A stretch of DNA of 64,000 nt from UBA966 sp046350355. GTDB taxonomy: Bacteria; Planctomycetota; Phycisphaerae; Phycisphaerales; SM1A02. The notes under the pieces are model-generated. The model did no database searches. It saw only the letters and a list, made by a program, of their open reading frames with translations, and was not told the origin of the DNA. Shown here piece by piece: positions 51,758-61,225 of the stretch. Positions within the stretch are counted from its first letter, which is position 1. The number at the start of each line of letters is the position of its first letter. The DNA lies in contig JAXMAN010000001.1 of NCBI GenBank assembly GCA_046350355.1, positions 930,001-994,000 on the forward strand, read 5' to 3'. A program made the translations under genes and the position numbers.

Positions 51758-52807
51758 ATGCCCGCCGCACTCCTCGCGCTCGCCCTGGGGCTGGCGTCCT
51801 CGACGATGGCCATCGACCTCGCACCCATCCCCGACGCGCCCTTCGCGAAGCCCGACGGCCCGATCCGCGCGCGCCTGAGCGACGCGCCCGCGGGATGCAC
51901 GCTCGTGCTGATGGACGCCGCGGGCGCCGAGCGCGGCCGCGCGCAGGCGAAGGCGGGAGATCTCGACCTCGCGGCGCTGCTGCCCGCGCTGCGCGGCGCC
52001 GAGCGCGCGATGCGCGTGCAGGCGGTCGTCGACGGCACGCCGGTGGGTGCGCCGCTGGTGGTCGTGCCGCTGGAGGTGCGCCCGACGATCCGCACCGTCG
52101 ACGCGCTGCGCCCGGACGGCGCCACGCACTACACGCGCATCGTCGGCTGGGGCAACCGCCTGCTCGACGAGTCCGACCCGAAGATGCGCGAGCTGCGCGC
52201 CGCCTGGCCCAAGGAGGATCCGACGCCGCGCTCGGGCTTCCGAGTGGAGCGCGACCGCGACGTCGTCTTCGAGACCACCGCCGGCCGCATCCGCTTCGCG
52301 ATGCGCCCCGACTGCGCGCCCGCGACCGCGCGCAACTTCGTGGAGCTCGCGGAGCGCGGCTTCTACGACGGCACCATCGTGCACCGCATCGTCCCCAAGG
52401 ACCGCAACGGGAATCCCTTCGTCATCCAGGGCGGCGATCCGACCGGCACCGGCGACGGCGGCCCGGGCTACGACATCCCGCTCGAGCCCTCCGCGCTGCC
52501 GCACGATTTCGGCGTCGTCTCGATGGCGCGCAACGACTGGCCCGACAGCGCGGGGAGCCAGTGGTTCGTGGGTCTCTCGCGCGAGGGCACCGCTCGGCTC
52601 GATGGCCAGTACTGCGCCTTCGGCGAGGTCGTCGAGGGCGCGGAGGCGCTTGTGGCGATCGCCGCGGGCGAGATCGGCGACGCGCAGGCGCAGCGCCCGA
52701 AGAACCCCGTCACGGTGACGCGCGCCTTCGTGCAGCCGTCGAAGCCGTGGATTCCCGGCACGGGCCGGCCGGAGGCGCGGGTCGTGCGGCCCGCGGCGGC
52801 CAAGTGA
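51758..52807 (+). CDS. Exported cyclophilin-type peptidyl-prolyl isomerase
   Basis: A 349-residue protein with a short signal peptide (MPAALLALALGLASSTMA) and an N-terminal domain of about 145 residues without a recognised match. The cyclophilin domain covers about 165-325 and speeds proline isomerisation outside the cytoplasm. The domain reads VVFETTAGRIRFAMRPDCAP, then FYDGTIVHRIVP with the catalytic arginine, VIQGGDPTGTGDGGPGYD, and GSQWFVGLS. The stop overlaps the GTG of the next gene (GTGA). Confidence 0.9.
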   Translation: MPAALLALALGLASSTMAIDLAPIPDAPFAKPDGPIRARLSDAPAGCTLVLMDAAGAERGRAQAKAGDLDLAALLPALRGAERAMRVQAVVDGTPVGAPLVVVPLEVRPTIRTVDALRPDGATHYTRIVGWGNRLLDESDPKMRELRAAWPKEDPTPRSGFRVERDRDVVFETTAGRIRFAMRPDCAPATARNFVELAERGFYDGTIVHRIVPKDRNGNPFVIQGGDPTGTGDGGPGYDIPLEPSALPHDFGVVSMARNDWPDSAGSQWFVGLSREGTARLDGQYCAFGEVVEGAEALVAIAAGEIGDAQAQRPKNPVTVTRAFVQPSKPWIPGTGRPEARVVRPAAAK

Positions 52808-54102
52808 GCGGCGGAGCGAGCGGCGATGCGAGCGGCGCGCCCGCGCCTGCGGAGGGACGCGCGCCCCTCTGGAACCGCGGCTTCCTCTCGCTGCTGGCGA
52901 CGCAGTTCTTCGAGGCCTCCAGCGACAACATCATCAAGACGCTCATCACGCTCGCGCTTGCCGAGGGCAAGCGCTGGGACGGGCTGCTGGGCAAGGGCGG
53001 CGGCGGCATCGCGGGCATCGCCTTCACGGTGCCCTTCATCCTGCTCTCGGCCTACGGCGGGCGCATCGCGGACCGCAACTCCAAGCGCACGGTCACGATC
53101 GTGCTCAAGAGCTGCTCCTTCGTGGTGGCAGGGATCACGCTGTGGGCCTTCGGCGCGGGAATGGTCTGGGGTGCGCTGGGCGCGCTCGTGCTCTTCGCGG
53201 TGATCAGCGCCTTCTTCGGTCCGGCGAAGTACGGCATGATCGCGGAGCTGGTCGCGCCGCACGAGATCGCGCGCGCCAACGGCGTCGTGAACATGGCGAC
53301 GAACGTCGCGGTGATCGTGGGCGTGCTGGTCGCGGGACTGGTCGCCGACGACTGGGAGGCGAGCTGGGCGCAGGGCCATCCGCAGGGCATCGGCGCGTGG
53401 CTGCCGGGACTCGTGATGCTGGGCTTCGTGACCGCGGGCTTCCTGACCTGCATCACGCTGCCGCCGCTGCGCGCGCAGGATCCGGACCTGCCGAAGCAGA
53501 TCAACCCGTTCGCGACCTACGTGCAGACGCTGCGCGAGATGTCGCGCGGCCCGCTGCTGGGCGTCGCGGGATCGTGGGCCTTCTTCTACTTCGTCGCGGC
53601 GGTCGTGCTGCTGCAGCTTCCCGACTACGGCACCTTCCTGGGCGTCTCGAGCACCTGGGTCTCGGTGCTCATGGGCATCCTGGGCGTCTCCATCGGGGTC
53701 GGCTGCGTGACCGCGGCGTGGCTCGACCGCCCCGAGCGGCGGCGCCGCTTCGTGCCCGCGGGCGCGGTCGCGCTCGGCTGCGGCTTCGGACTGCTGGGCA
53801 TCGCGCCCGCGAGCTGGGGCGCGACGGCCGCGCTGCTGGGGCTCACCGGACTCTTCGCGGGCTTCTACATCATCCCGCTGCAGAGCCTGCTGCAGATCCT
53901 CTCGCCGGACGAGGCGCGCGGCCGCTACCTGGGCACGGCCAACGGCCTGAGCTTCGTCGCGGGCGCGATCGGCTCCGGCATGTTCCTGGCGCTGCGCAGC
54001 GCCGGCATGCCCAGCGAGCGCATCTTCCTGGTGCTCGCTGGGCTCTGCCTGGCGATGGCCTTCGTCGTGCGGCGGTGGCTGCGCGCCACCGCCGCACAGT
54101 GA
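52804..54102 (+). CDS. LplT-like MFS transporter
   Basis: A 432-residue major-facilitator protein of the lysophospholipid-transporter (LplT/Aas) branch. FFEASSDNIIKTLITLAL is helix 1, GGRIADRNSKRTV is the MFS loop motif, and ISAFFGPAKYGMIAELV with EIARANGVVNMATNVAVI is diagnostic of this branch. Twelve helices fit. It starts with GTG inside the cyclophilin stop codon, so the two are coupled. Substrate transport of lysophospholipids is inferred from family. It is convergent with the carbonic anhydrase, 4 bp apart. Confidence 0.85.
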   Translation: MSGGASGDASGAPAPAEGRAPLWNRGFLSLLATQFFEASSDNIIKTLITLALAEGKRWDGLLGKGGGGIAGIAFTVPFILLSAYGGRIADRNSKRTVTIVLKSCSFVVAGITLWAFGAGMVWGALGALVLFAVISAFFGPAKYGMIAELVAPHEIARANGVVNMATNVAVIVGVLVAGLVADDWEASWAQGHPQGIGAWLPGLVMLGFVTAGFLTCITLPPLRAQDPDLPKQINPFATYVQTLREMSRGPLLGVAGSWAFFYFVAAVVLLQLPDYGTFLGVSSTWVSVLMGILGVSIGVGCVTAAWLDRPERRRRFVPAGAVALGCGFGLLGIAPASWGATAALLGLTGLFAGFYIIPLQSLLQILSPDEARGRYLGTANGLSFVAGAIGSGMFLALRSAGMPSERIFLVLAGLCLAMAFVVRRWLRATAAQ

Positions 54103-54106
54103 AGAC

Positions 54107-54907
54107 TCAGCGCTGGATCGGCGCGGCGAGGACGACCGCCTGCTGCGGGTGCTCGCCCAGCCAGGTCACGCCGCCGCTCTTGAGGTCGTAGATCGCGCCG
54201 ACGATCTTGAGCTTGCCCGCGGAGACGCTCTCGCGCAGGACGGGGCTCGTGGCGAGCAGGCGCTGGATCTCGGCCATCACCTGCGCGCGCGTGGCGGGAT
54301 CGAGCAGGGCGTGGTCGTCCATGCCCGGGTTCGCCTTGCGCGCCTGCGCGACGGCGGGACGGATCTGGTCGGCGAGCTTGGGCAGCGAGCCGGGCAGCGG
54401 CTTGTCCGCGATCGCCGCCTTCATGGCGCCGCACTCGGTGTGGCCCATGACGACGATGAGCGGGACGCCCAGCACGGCATTGGCGTACTCGAGGCTGGCG
54501 ACGTCGTTGACGCCGCTTGCGACGCCCGCGACGCGGCAGGTGAAGACCTCGCCGACGCCCAGGTCGAAGATGAGCTCGGGCGGCGTCCGGCTGTCGGCGC
54601 AGCCGAAGACTGCCGCGACGGGGTACTGGCCCGCGGCGGTGGCGGCGACGCGCTGCTTGGCGTTCGCGGAGATGCTGGAGCCGCCCGCGATGAAGCGTTC
54701 GTTGCCCGCGCGCAGCGCGGCGAGCGCGGCGTCGGGGCTGGCGCGGCGGGGATCCTTCGCGCCGGCATCGGCGGAAGCGGTGGCGGTCGAAGCGGGGCGC
54801 GTGGCGCAGCCGGTCAGGCCCGCGAGGGCGACGCCGGTGGCCAGCAGGCCCACGGTGAGGAGGTGCGAGAGGTTGGCGTGACGACGGGAAGCGGTGTGGT
54901 CGCGCAT
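54107..54907 (-). CDS. Exported beta-carbonic anhydrase
   Basis: A 266-residue zinc enzyme that interconverts CO2 and bicarbonate. The zinc ligands are C103 (FGCADSR), H156 and C159 (GHTECGAM), with the D105-R107 pair. A lipobox-like LAGLTGC (C34) after a hydrophobic N-terminus suggests a periplasmic lipoprotein, which is unusual but known for this class. TACGAT lies 8 bases before the ATG. Confidence 0.92.
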   Translation of the reverse strand: MRDHTASRRHANLSHLLTVGLLATGVALAGLTGCATRPASTATASADAGAKDPRRASPDAALAALRAGNERFIAGGSSISANAKQRVAATAAGQYPVAAVFGCADSRTPPELIFDLGVGEVFTCRVAGVASGVNDVASLEYANAVLGVPLIVVMGHTECGAMKAAIADKPLPGSLPKLADQIRPAVAQARKANPGMDDHALLDPATRAQVMAEIQRLLATSPVLRESVSAGKLKIVGAIYDLKSGGVTWLGEHPQQAVVLAAPIQR

Positions 54908-54985
54908 GGCGCGCGATCGTAGGAGGGTGGTTTCGCGAAGTCCAACGCGATTCGTATCTCGCGGTGCGGCGCGGACTTGCGGCCG

Positions 54986-56794
54986 CTACGCGTCGCGATC
55001 CAGCTCCGCGGCGTACGCCTGCATGAGCCCCTCGCGCGTCAGCGTGCCGCGCAGCGAACCGTCGGCGGGGTCGACGACCGCGATCGCGTCCACGTCGCGC
55101 GTCGCCAGCTTCTGGAAGGCGAGGTCGAGCGTCTCCGTCTCCGTCGTCGTCGGCAGGTCGGTGCGCATGAGGTCCGCGACGAGCGTCGCCGCGAGCGCCT
55201 CGCGCGAGAGCAGCGCGGACTGCATCTCGCGCGCGGTGACGAAGCCGCGGTAGCGCCCCGTCGCGTCGACGACCGCGCAGTCCTGCGCGTCGTGGTGCTC
55301 GGCGAGCTCGACGACCGCGGAGCCCGGCGCCTCGTCCAGCAGCACGGGGCCGGGCAGGTGGCCGATGTCGCCGACGACCATGCGGCGCAGGATCGCCAGG
55401 TCCGCCATCGCGCCTTGGCGCACGCCCAGCGCCGCGAGGCCCGAGGTGTACATGCTCAGCGGATGGATCGCGCGGCACGCGAGCGTCGCGACGACGGTCG
55501 CCAGCAGCACGGGGAGGATGATCGACTCGTCGCGCGTGAGCTCGTAGACGAGCATCGCGCCCGCGAGCGGCGCGTGCGTCGTCGCCGCGACCATGCAGCC
55601 CATGCCCGCGAGCACGAGCGCCGAGGTCGGCACGCCCGTCGCTCCCGCGGCCGCCAGCGACTGCCCGAGCGCGCCGCCGAGCATCGCCCCCGCGACCAGG
55701 CTGGGCGCGAAGAGGCCGCCCGCGCCGCCGGAGCCGATGGTCGTGCCGGTGGCGAGGCACTTGCTCACGAACCACAGCAGCAGCACCGCCGCGCCGATCC
55801 AGGAGGCGGGCGCCGCGTCGGGGCGGATGAGCTGCCCGACGACGAAGTAGCCGCTGCCGAAGAAGGGAGGCGAGCTCGTGGGGCTGCTGAACCAGATCCA
55901 CGCCGCGCCGCCCAGCCCCAGCAGCAGCGCGCCCGCCACCGGCAGCAGCACGCGCGGCATGCGCAGCCGCGCGAAGCCCCGCTCGGTGAACTCGAGCGAG
56001 CGCATGAAGAAGACCGCGCCCACCGCGCAGACCAGCGCCAGCAGCACGAAGGCGGGGACCGCGCCGATGGTGGTGTTCGCGACCACCTTGCTCATCTCCG
56101 CGGTGCTCGTGCCGAAGATGGGATCGGTGTGCCCCATGATCGACTGCACCGTCGCGAAGCTGAGCACGCTCGCGACGACGATGGGCGCGAAGGTGCGCGA
56201 GGAGAAGTCGCGCAGCACGACCTCGCCGACGAAGAAGATGCCCGTGAGCGGCGCCGCGAAGACCGCCGAGAGCCCCGCCGCCGCGCCGCAGCCCAGCAGC
56301 GTGGTCGTCGCGGCCGCGTCGCTCGCGCCCAGCAGGCGCGCGGCGTTGGAGCCCAGCGTCGCGCCGATGGTGACGATCGGCCCCTCCGGTCCCGCGCTGC
56401 CGCCGCTGCTGATGGTGCAGGTGCTCGCGAGCCACTGGCGCACGGCCACGCGCAGCGGGATGCGGCTGCGGGTGCGGTTCACGGCGTAGAGGACCTGCGT
56501 CACGCCGTGGCCGCGGAAGCTCATCGGGATGAGCGCGTAGACCGCGGCGGTGCCGATCGCGCCCAGCACCGGCGCGATGACCACGAGCATCGCCCCCTCG
56601 GTGCGCGACGCGACGATCGCGTGCTCGAGCGCCGCCTCGATCGCGCGGATCGGCAGGATGAAGCCCAGCGCGAGCGCGCCGACGACGATGCCCACGACGC
56701 CCGCCGCGACGACGAGCTGCCAGTCGGCGTCCAGGCGCAGGGCGCGCGCCATCCGGTGGATGGGCGCGGGAACCTTGAGGAAGGAAAGCGGCAC
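54986..56794 (-). CDS. CLC-family chloride/proton antiporter with CBS pair
   Basis: A 602-residue CLC protein. The ion-binding motifs are SGGSAGPEGPIV (with the gating glutamate of GxEGP, so probably an antiporter) and GSGGAGGLFAPSL. Eighteen membrane helices span about 20-450. Two CBS domains form the C-terminus (LPGPVLLDEAPGSAVVELAE and VADLMRTDLPTTTETETLDL). The gene is single, with 78 bp to the carbonic anhydrase and 24 bp to the isocitrate dehydrogenase. Confidence 0.94.
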   Translation of the reverse strand: MPLSFLKVPAPIHRMARALRLDADWQLVVAAGVVGIVVGALALGFILPIRAIEAALEHAIVASRTEGAMLVVIAPVLGAIGTAAVYALIPMSFRGHGVTQVLYAVNRTRSRIPLRVAVRQWLASTCTISSGGSAGPEGPIVTIGATLGSNAARLLGASDAAATTTLLGCGAAAGLSAVFAAPLTGIFFVGEVVLRDFSSRTFAPIVVASVLSFATVQSIMGHTDPIFGTSTAEMSKVVANTTIGAVPAFVLLALVCAVGAVFFMRSLEFTERGFARLRMPRVLLPVAGALLLGLGGAAWIWFSSPTSSPPFFGSGYFVVGQLIRPDAAPASWIGAAVLLLWFVSKCLATGTTIGSGGAGGLFAPSLVAGAMLGGALGQSLAAAGATGVPTSALVLAGMGCMVAATTHAPLAGAMLVYELTRDESIILPVLLATVVATLACRAIHPLSMYTSGLAALGVRQGAMADLAILRRMVVGDIGHLPGPVLLDEAPGSAVVELAEHHDAQDCAVVDATGRYRGFVTAREMQSALLSREALAATLVADLMRTDLPTTTETETLDLAFQKLATRDVDAIAVVDPADGSLRGTLTREGLMQAYAAELDRDA

Positions 56795-56818
56795 CGTGCC
56801 GCGCAGGCTAACGCGCGG

Positions 56819-58294
56819 TCACTGTCCCTGCGCCAGCGAGTAGCCGCGGACCCCGTCGAAGGTGCGCAGCAGCTCGTAGGAGGAGATGGTGTGGCGCGCC
56901 GCGATCGCGTCGAGCAGCTTCACCGCGTCGGCCTGCGTGGTGCGCGCGGCGGCCATCGGGTCGCGCAGCTCGAAGCGCGCGCGCCAGTAGTCGACGCACT
57001 CGGTGAAGATCGAGCCCGTCGGCCAGACCTGCGTGCCGCGGTTGCTGATGATGACCAGCTTGAAGGGGCTGCCCTGCGCGAGCGTCTCCAGGTCCGAGGC
57101 GAGCTCGGGCGCGCTCTTGAGCGCGTCGAGGTAGACGTCGCAGCCGACGATCTCCTTGCGCACGTTCGTGAAGGTGTGCATCACGATCGGCTCGCTCGGG
57201 CGCGTGGGGCGCGCCTCGATGAGCCGGTCCTCGCCGATCTCGGGGACCGCGGGGACCTCGCGCGGGCGGCTGCCCAGGCGCTTGACGATCGCGCGGACGT
57301 AGTCGTCGGTGCCGCAGGGGGGCGTCGACGGATCGCCGAAGTCGCCGGTGTGCACGCCATCCTCGAGCGCGGCCAGCAGCGCGTTCTCGATCAGCGCGGC
57401 CATGCGCACGAAGCCGACATGGCGCAGCATCATGAGGCCGCTGAGGATCAGTGCGGTCGGGTTGGCGATGCGCTTGCCTGCGATGTCCGGGGCGGTGCCG
57501 TGCACGGCCTCGAAGATCGAGATCTGCCGGCCGATGTTCGCGCTGGGGGCGAATCCCAGGCCGCCGACGAGGCCCGCGGCGAGGTCGCTGACGATGTCGC
57601 CCTGCAGGTTCGGCAGCACGACCATCTGGTACTGCTCGGGATGCATGACCAGGTTCATGCAGAGCGCGTCGACGATGACGTCGCCGGGCTCGATCCCCGG
57701 ATAGTCCGCCGCCGCCGCGCGGAAGCGCTCCAGGAAGAGGCCGTCGGTCATCTTCATGATGTTGGCCTTGTGGCCGCAGTGGACCTTCGTCAGGCCCAGC
57801 TTCGCCGCGGTCTCGAAGGCGTAGCGGCAGACCTGGTCGCTGCCGGGGGCGCTGGTGAGGCGCTTGCACTGCACGGTGTCGTTGGAGAGGCGGTGCTCGA
57901 TGCCGCCGTAGGTGTCCTCGATGTTCTCGCGGACGATCGAGAAGTTCATCTTCATCCCCGCCTTGCTGTACGGGGTGACGACGCCCGGCAGCGTGCGGAA
58001 GTGGCGGTAGTTGGCGAAGGCGCTCCACATCTTGCGCGCCGTCACGTTGATCGACTTGCCGCCGCCGCCCTTGGGGGTCTCCATCGGGCCCTTGAAGAGG
58101 ACGCCCAGCTCCTCGACGGTGCGGACCGCGCTGTCGCTGATGCCGCGGCTGTTGCCCTTGGCGAAGACGGCCTTGCCCATCTCGACCGGGACGAACTCGA
58201 TCTGCTTCTGCACGCCGGCGGCGTGGAAGAGCGCGAGGGTGGCGTCCATGATCTCGGGACCGATGCCGTCGCCGGCGGCGAGTGCGATGCGCAT
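56819..58294 (-). CDS. Isocitrate dehydrogenase, long type
   Basis: A 491-residue isocitrate/isopropylmalate-family dehydrogenase that decarboxylates isocitrate to 2-oxoglutarate. AAGDGIGPEIMDATLALF is the N-terminal motif, NFSIVRENIEDTYGGIEHRL contains the substrate-binding arginine, and MNLVMHPEQYQMVVLPNLQGDIVSDL has the metal aspartates. HGTAPDIAGKRIANPTA follows. The extra C-terminal domain of about 150 residues fits the long type known from Thermus thermophilus. The start is preceded by AAGGAACCCCC. Confidence 0.9.
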   Translation of the reverse strand: MRIALAAGDGIGPEIMDATLALFHAAGVQKQIEFVPVEMGKAVFAKGNSRGISDSAVRTVEELGVLFKGPMETPKGGGGKSINVTARKMWSAFANYRHFRTLPGVVTPYSKAGMKMNFSIVRENIEDTYGGIEHRLSNDTVQCKRLTSAPGSDQVCRYAFETAAKLGLTKVHCGHKANIMKMTDGLFLERFRAAAADYPGIEPGDVIVDALCMNLVMHPEQYQMVVLPNLQGDIVSDLAAGLVGGLGFAPSANIGRQISIFEAVHGTAPDIAGKRIANPTALILSGLMMLRHVGFVRMAALIENALLAALEDGVHTGDFGDPSTPPCGTDDYVRAIVKRLGSRPREVPAVPEIGEDRLIEARPTRPSEPIVMHTFTNVRKEIVGCDVYLDALKSAPELASDLETLAQGSPFKLVIISNRGTQVWPTGSIFTECVDYWRARFELRDPMAAARTTQADAVKLLDAIAARHTISSYELLRTFDGVRGYSLAQGQ

Positions 58295-58418
58295 GGGGGT
58301 TCCTTGTGTCGGCGGCGGGGAAAGGGGGCCGCGCGCGAATGCGGGGAGGAGAGGATAAGGAACGCCGGCGCGCTTGGGCGGGCCGCGGCGCCAATCCGGA
58401 GCGATCGTCGCGGACGGG

Positions 58419-58424
58419 TACGCT
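58419..58424 (+). promoter_or_regulatory. Candidate -10 box for the 497-residue gene, leaderless type
   Basis: TACGCT lies 6 bases before the ATG at 58431; no Shine-Dalgarno. Confidence 0.4.
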
Positions 58425-58430
58425 CCTGCG

Positions 58431-59924
58431 ATGCTCCGCCGAGCGCCGTCGCGTGTTCTCGGAACGGCTGCAGGGCTCGCGGGAAGCGTCCTTGCCGCCG
58501 TGGCCGTGGCGCAGGCGCCGCCGGAGGCGCCAGCGTCGACGCCGGCGCCCGCGTCGTCGCCGGAGTCCGCGCCCGAAGATGCGCCCTCGAGCCAGCGTCC
58601 CGTCGCGCCGCAGCCGAACCTCGCGCGTCCGCTCGGTGCCGAGCGCATGAAGCGCCTCTCGGCGGCGGCGGAGGTCTCCGGCGCGGACTGGAAGTCGCGC
58701 GCGCAGGCGTGGGGGCTGGGCGAGCCGATCTCGCTGGACGAACTGGTGGGTGCGCTCCTGGCCGGCGGCGCGGATCCCGCGCAGCGCACGCAGCTTCGCG
58801 CCGCGCTCGCGCCGCGCATGCAGGCCTACGAGCAGCTCTGGCGCGCGCAGTCGGAGGAGTCCGGCGCGGTCCTGCATGTGGCGATGCAGGAGGCGCTGGT
58901 GCGCACCTTCGCGCCCGACACGCCCTTCTTCCGCGCGCTCGACGAGCAGCAGCGCGCGCTCTGGAGCATCGATCAGGACCTGCTGCGCGACGCGCTGGAG
59001 GCGGCGGGGCAGCCCTCGCTGCCGGGGCACTCGGCGGGCGCGGACGCGCTGCTGCGCTGGCGCCGCCGCATGAGCGCGTGCTCGGAGATCGGCGTGGGCG
59101 CGCCCTGGTGCGCGGTGCTCGTGGCCGGCGATGGCGAGTGCGCCGTGGCGCAGGCGGCCGCCGCGGGCGCACCGGGCGCGGCGGGCGCGCCGGGCGCAGG
59201 CGCGGGTGCCGGCGGCGAGTCGATCTTCGTGGGCTACGCGCAGGAGCGGCTGCGGCTGCTCGAGGCGCTGCGCCGCGCCGTGCGCGACGCGCGCCGCAAC
59301 GCGCCACGCATCGAGATGGAGGAGGCCGCGCTCGCCGCCGACCGCGGCGCGTCGCGCGAGGAGGCCGCGCGCACGGCCGCCGCGCGCGTCGAGCGGCCGA
59401 TCCGCCGCGCGCTCGCGGAGCTGATGGAGTTCGAGGCGCGCTGGCTCGCGGAGCGCTCGGGCGCGCTGAGCGTGCCCCTGCAGCGCGCCGCGGTGCTCGC
59501 GCTCTGCGGCAGCGTCGATCCCGCGTCCACCGAGCGGGCCGCGGGGCTGGAGGAGGCGCTCGCGCGCGCGGTCGGCACGGGAACGGTCGACACGGGCGCG
59601 GGCGCGGGCGCGGGCGGCGCACCCGCGGCGCCCGCCGCCGCCGCGCCCGCCATGCAGGCGCTCATCGACACCTGGCGGCGCGAGGACTCCTCGTGCGCCG
59701 TCGCGCAGCTGCTGCTGGCCGCCGCCGAGCAGCGCGCGCGTTCGCTCGATCCCGCGGCCGAGCCGCCCGCCCCCGACGCGCCCAGCGCGGACGCCGCGCA
59801 GGCGGCGCTCGCCGTGCTCGCGCGCGAGCGCGCCGAGGCCGCGCGCCTCGTGCTGGAGGCGCTGCGCTCGCAGGGAATTCCGACGCCCGCCCCGCGGCGC
59901 GCCAATGATGGTGGCACGCCGTGA
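58431..59924 (+). CDS. Unknown exported Ala-rich helical protein
   Basis: A 497-residue protein not recognised. A signal peptide (MLRRAPSRVLGTAAGLAGSV, cut near AQAPPEA) is followed by a Pro/Ala linker to about residue 65, then mostly helical sequence rich in Ala, Arg, Glu and Leu (AQERLRLLEALRRAVRDARR and ERAEAARLVLEALRSQG). Two Ala/Gly low-complexity stretches interrupt it (about 243-260 and 385-405). The layout of heptad-like helices suggests coiled coils. Its stop overlaps the GTG of the MFS gene (GTGA). It is divergent from isocitrate dehydrogenase. No function is proposed. Confidence 0.65.
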   Translation: MLRRAPSRVLGTAAGLAGSVLAAVAVAQAPPEAPASTPAPASSPESAPEDAPSSQRPVAPQPNLARPLGAERMKRLSAAAEVSGADWKSRAQAWGLGEPISLDELVGALLAGGADPAQRTQLRAALAPRMQAYEQLWRAQSEESGAVLHVAMQEALVRTFAPDTPFFRALDEQQRALWSIDQDLLRDALEAAGQPSLPGHSAGADALLRWRRRMSACSEIGVGAPWCAVLVAGDGECAVAQAAAAGAPGAAGAPGAGAGAGGESIFVGYAQERLRLLEALRRAVRDARRNAPRIEMEEAALAADRGASREEAARTAAARVERPIRRALAELMEFEARWLAERSGALSVPLQRAAVLALCGSVDPASTERAAGLEEALARAVGTGTVDTGAGAGAGGAPAAPAAAAPAMQALIDTWRREDSSCAVAQLLLAAAEQRARSLDPAAEPPAPDAPSADAAQAALAVLARERAEAARLVLEALRSQGIPTPAPRRANDGGTP

Positions 59925-61201
59925 ACGACCGCAGTGGATCGGAGAACATCCCCGTCGGCCCGCACGATCCGCTCGCCGCGCTGCGCGTCGCCAACTACCG
60001 GCGCTTCGCGCTGGGCTTCCTCTTCGGATCGACCGGCCTGCAGGTGATGAACACCGCGGTCGCGTGGGAGATCTGGGTCCGCACCCACGATCCGCTCTCG
60101 CTGGGGGCGGTCGGGCTGTGCCGCGCGCTGCCGGTGGTGCTGCTGGCGCTGCCGGCCGGGCACGCCGCGGACCTCTTCGACCGTCGCAGCATCGTCGCGT
60201 GGACGCAGGTGGGATTCGCGTGCATCGCGGCGTGCTTCGCCGCGCTCTCCTACGCCAACGCGCCGGTCTGGGGCTTCTACCTGGTGCTGCTCGCCAGCGC
60301 GTGCGTGCGCGCCTTCAACGGACCCGCGCGCCAGAGCTTCCTGCCGCTCATCGTGCCGCACTCGATCTTCCAGAACGTGGTCGCCTACCAGAGCGGCATC
60401 TTCCAGGCCGCGGCGATCGCGGGACCGATCACCGCCGGCTACCTGATGAACGGGACGACGACCTTCTGGCCGATCTACCTGCTCACCTGCGCGGCGTGCC
60501 TGATCTTCGCGGTCGCGGTCCGCACGACGCGCCCCGCGCCCGCGCCGCGCGCCGCGGGCGGGCTGACCGCGTCCTCGATGCTCGCGGGGCTGGACCACAT
60601 GTGGCGGGAACGCCCGGTCTTCGCGGCGATCCTGCTGGACATGCTCGCGGTCCTCTTCGGCGGCGCGACCGGCCTGCTGCCGATGTACGCCGACGACATC
60701 CTCCACGGCGACGCCTCGCTCCTGGGCTGGCTGCGCGCGGCGCCCTACTTCGGCGCGCTCGCGATGGCGGCGTGGCTCGCGTTCCGCCCCGACTTCAAGC
60801 GCGCCGGGCCGGTGCTGCTGTGGAGCGTCGTCGCCTTCGCGCTCGCGACGATCGTCTTTGGCCTGAGCCAGGTCTGGTGGCTCTCGATCCTGGCGCTCGC
60901 GGTCGCCGGCGCGGCGGACAACATCAGCGTCGTCGTGCGCCATGTGCTCGTGCAGATGCGCACCCCCAACACGCTGCGCGGCCGCGTGGGCGCGGTCAAC
61001 AGCATGTTCATCGAGTGCTCCAACGAGCTGGGCAGCTTCGAGAGCGGCCTGGTCGCCAAGTTCTTCGGGCCCGTCGCGAGCGTCGTCAGCGGGGGCATCG
61101 GCACGCTGGTCGTGATCGGCGGCATCGCGCTGGCCTTCCCCCAGCTCCGGCAGCTCCGGCGCATCCGCCCGCTGCGCGAGCCGGATCTCGATCCGTCCTG
61201 A
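59921..61201 (+). CDS. MFS transporter, EntS-like
   Basis: A 426-residue major-facilitator exporter with twelve helices, of the MFS_3 group that includes the enterobactin exporter EntS. NYRRFALGFLFGSTGLQVMN is helix 1, AGHAADLFDRRSIV the loop motif, and AFNGPARQSFLPLIVP with MRTPNTLRGRVGAVNSMFIE group-typical. It starts at GTG inside the preceding stop codon. The substrate is unknown. Confidence 0.87.
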   Translation: MNDRSGSENIPVGPHDPLAALRVANYRRFALGFLFGSTGLQVMNTAVAWEIWVRTHDPLSLGAVGLCRALPVVLLALPAGHAADLFDRRSIVAWTQVGFACIAACFAALSYANAPVWGFYLVLLASACVRAFNGPARQSFLPLIVPHSIFQNVVAYQSGIFQAAAIAGPITAGYLMNGTTTFWPIYLLTCAACLIFAVAVRTTRPAPAPRAAGGLTASSMLAGLDHMWRERPVFAAILLDMLAVLFGGATGLLPMYADDILHGDASLLGWLRAAPYFGALAMAAWLAFRPDFKRAGPVLLWSVVAFALATIVFGLSQVWWLSILALAVAGAADNISVVVRHVLVQMRTPNTLRGRVGAVNSMFIECSNELGSFESGLVAKFFGPVASVVSGGIGTLVVIGGIALAFPQLRQLRRIRPLREPDLDPS

Positions 61202-61213
61202 CGCGCGCCGGGC

Positions 61214-61219
61214 TACGAT
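61214..61219 (+). promoter_or_regulatory. Candidate -10 box for the DUF1573 gene, leaderless type
   Basis: TACGAT lies 6 bases before the ATG at 61226; no Shine-Dalgarno. Confidence 0.4.
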
Positions 61220-61225
61220 TGGGGC

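Noticed and set aside
54977..59908. A plus-strand open frame of 1643 codons across the CLC, isocitrate dehydrogenase and unknown genes.
   Set aside because: It is the shadow of three well-supported genes and has no recognisable domain.
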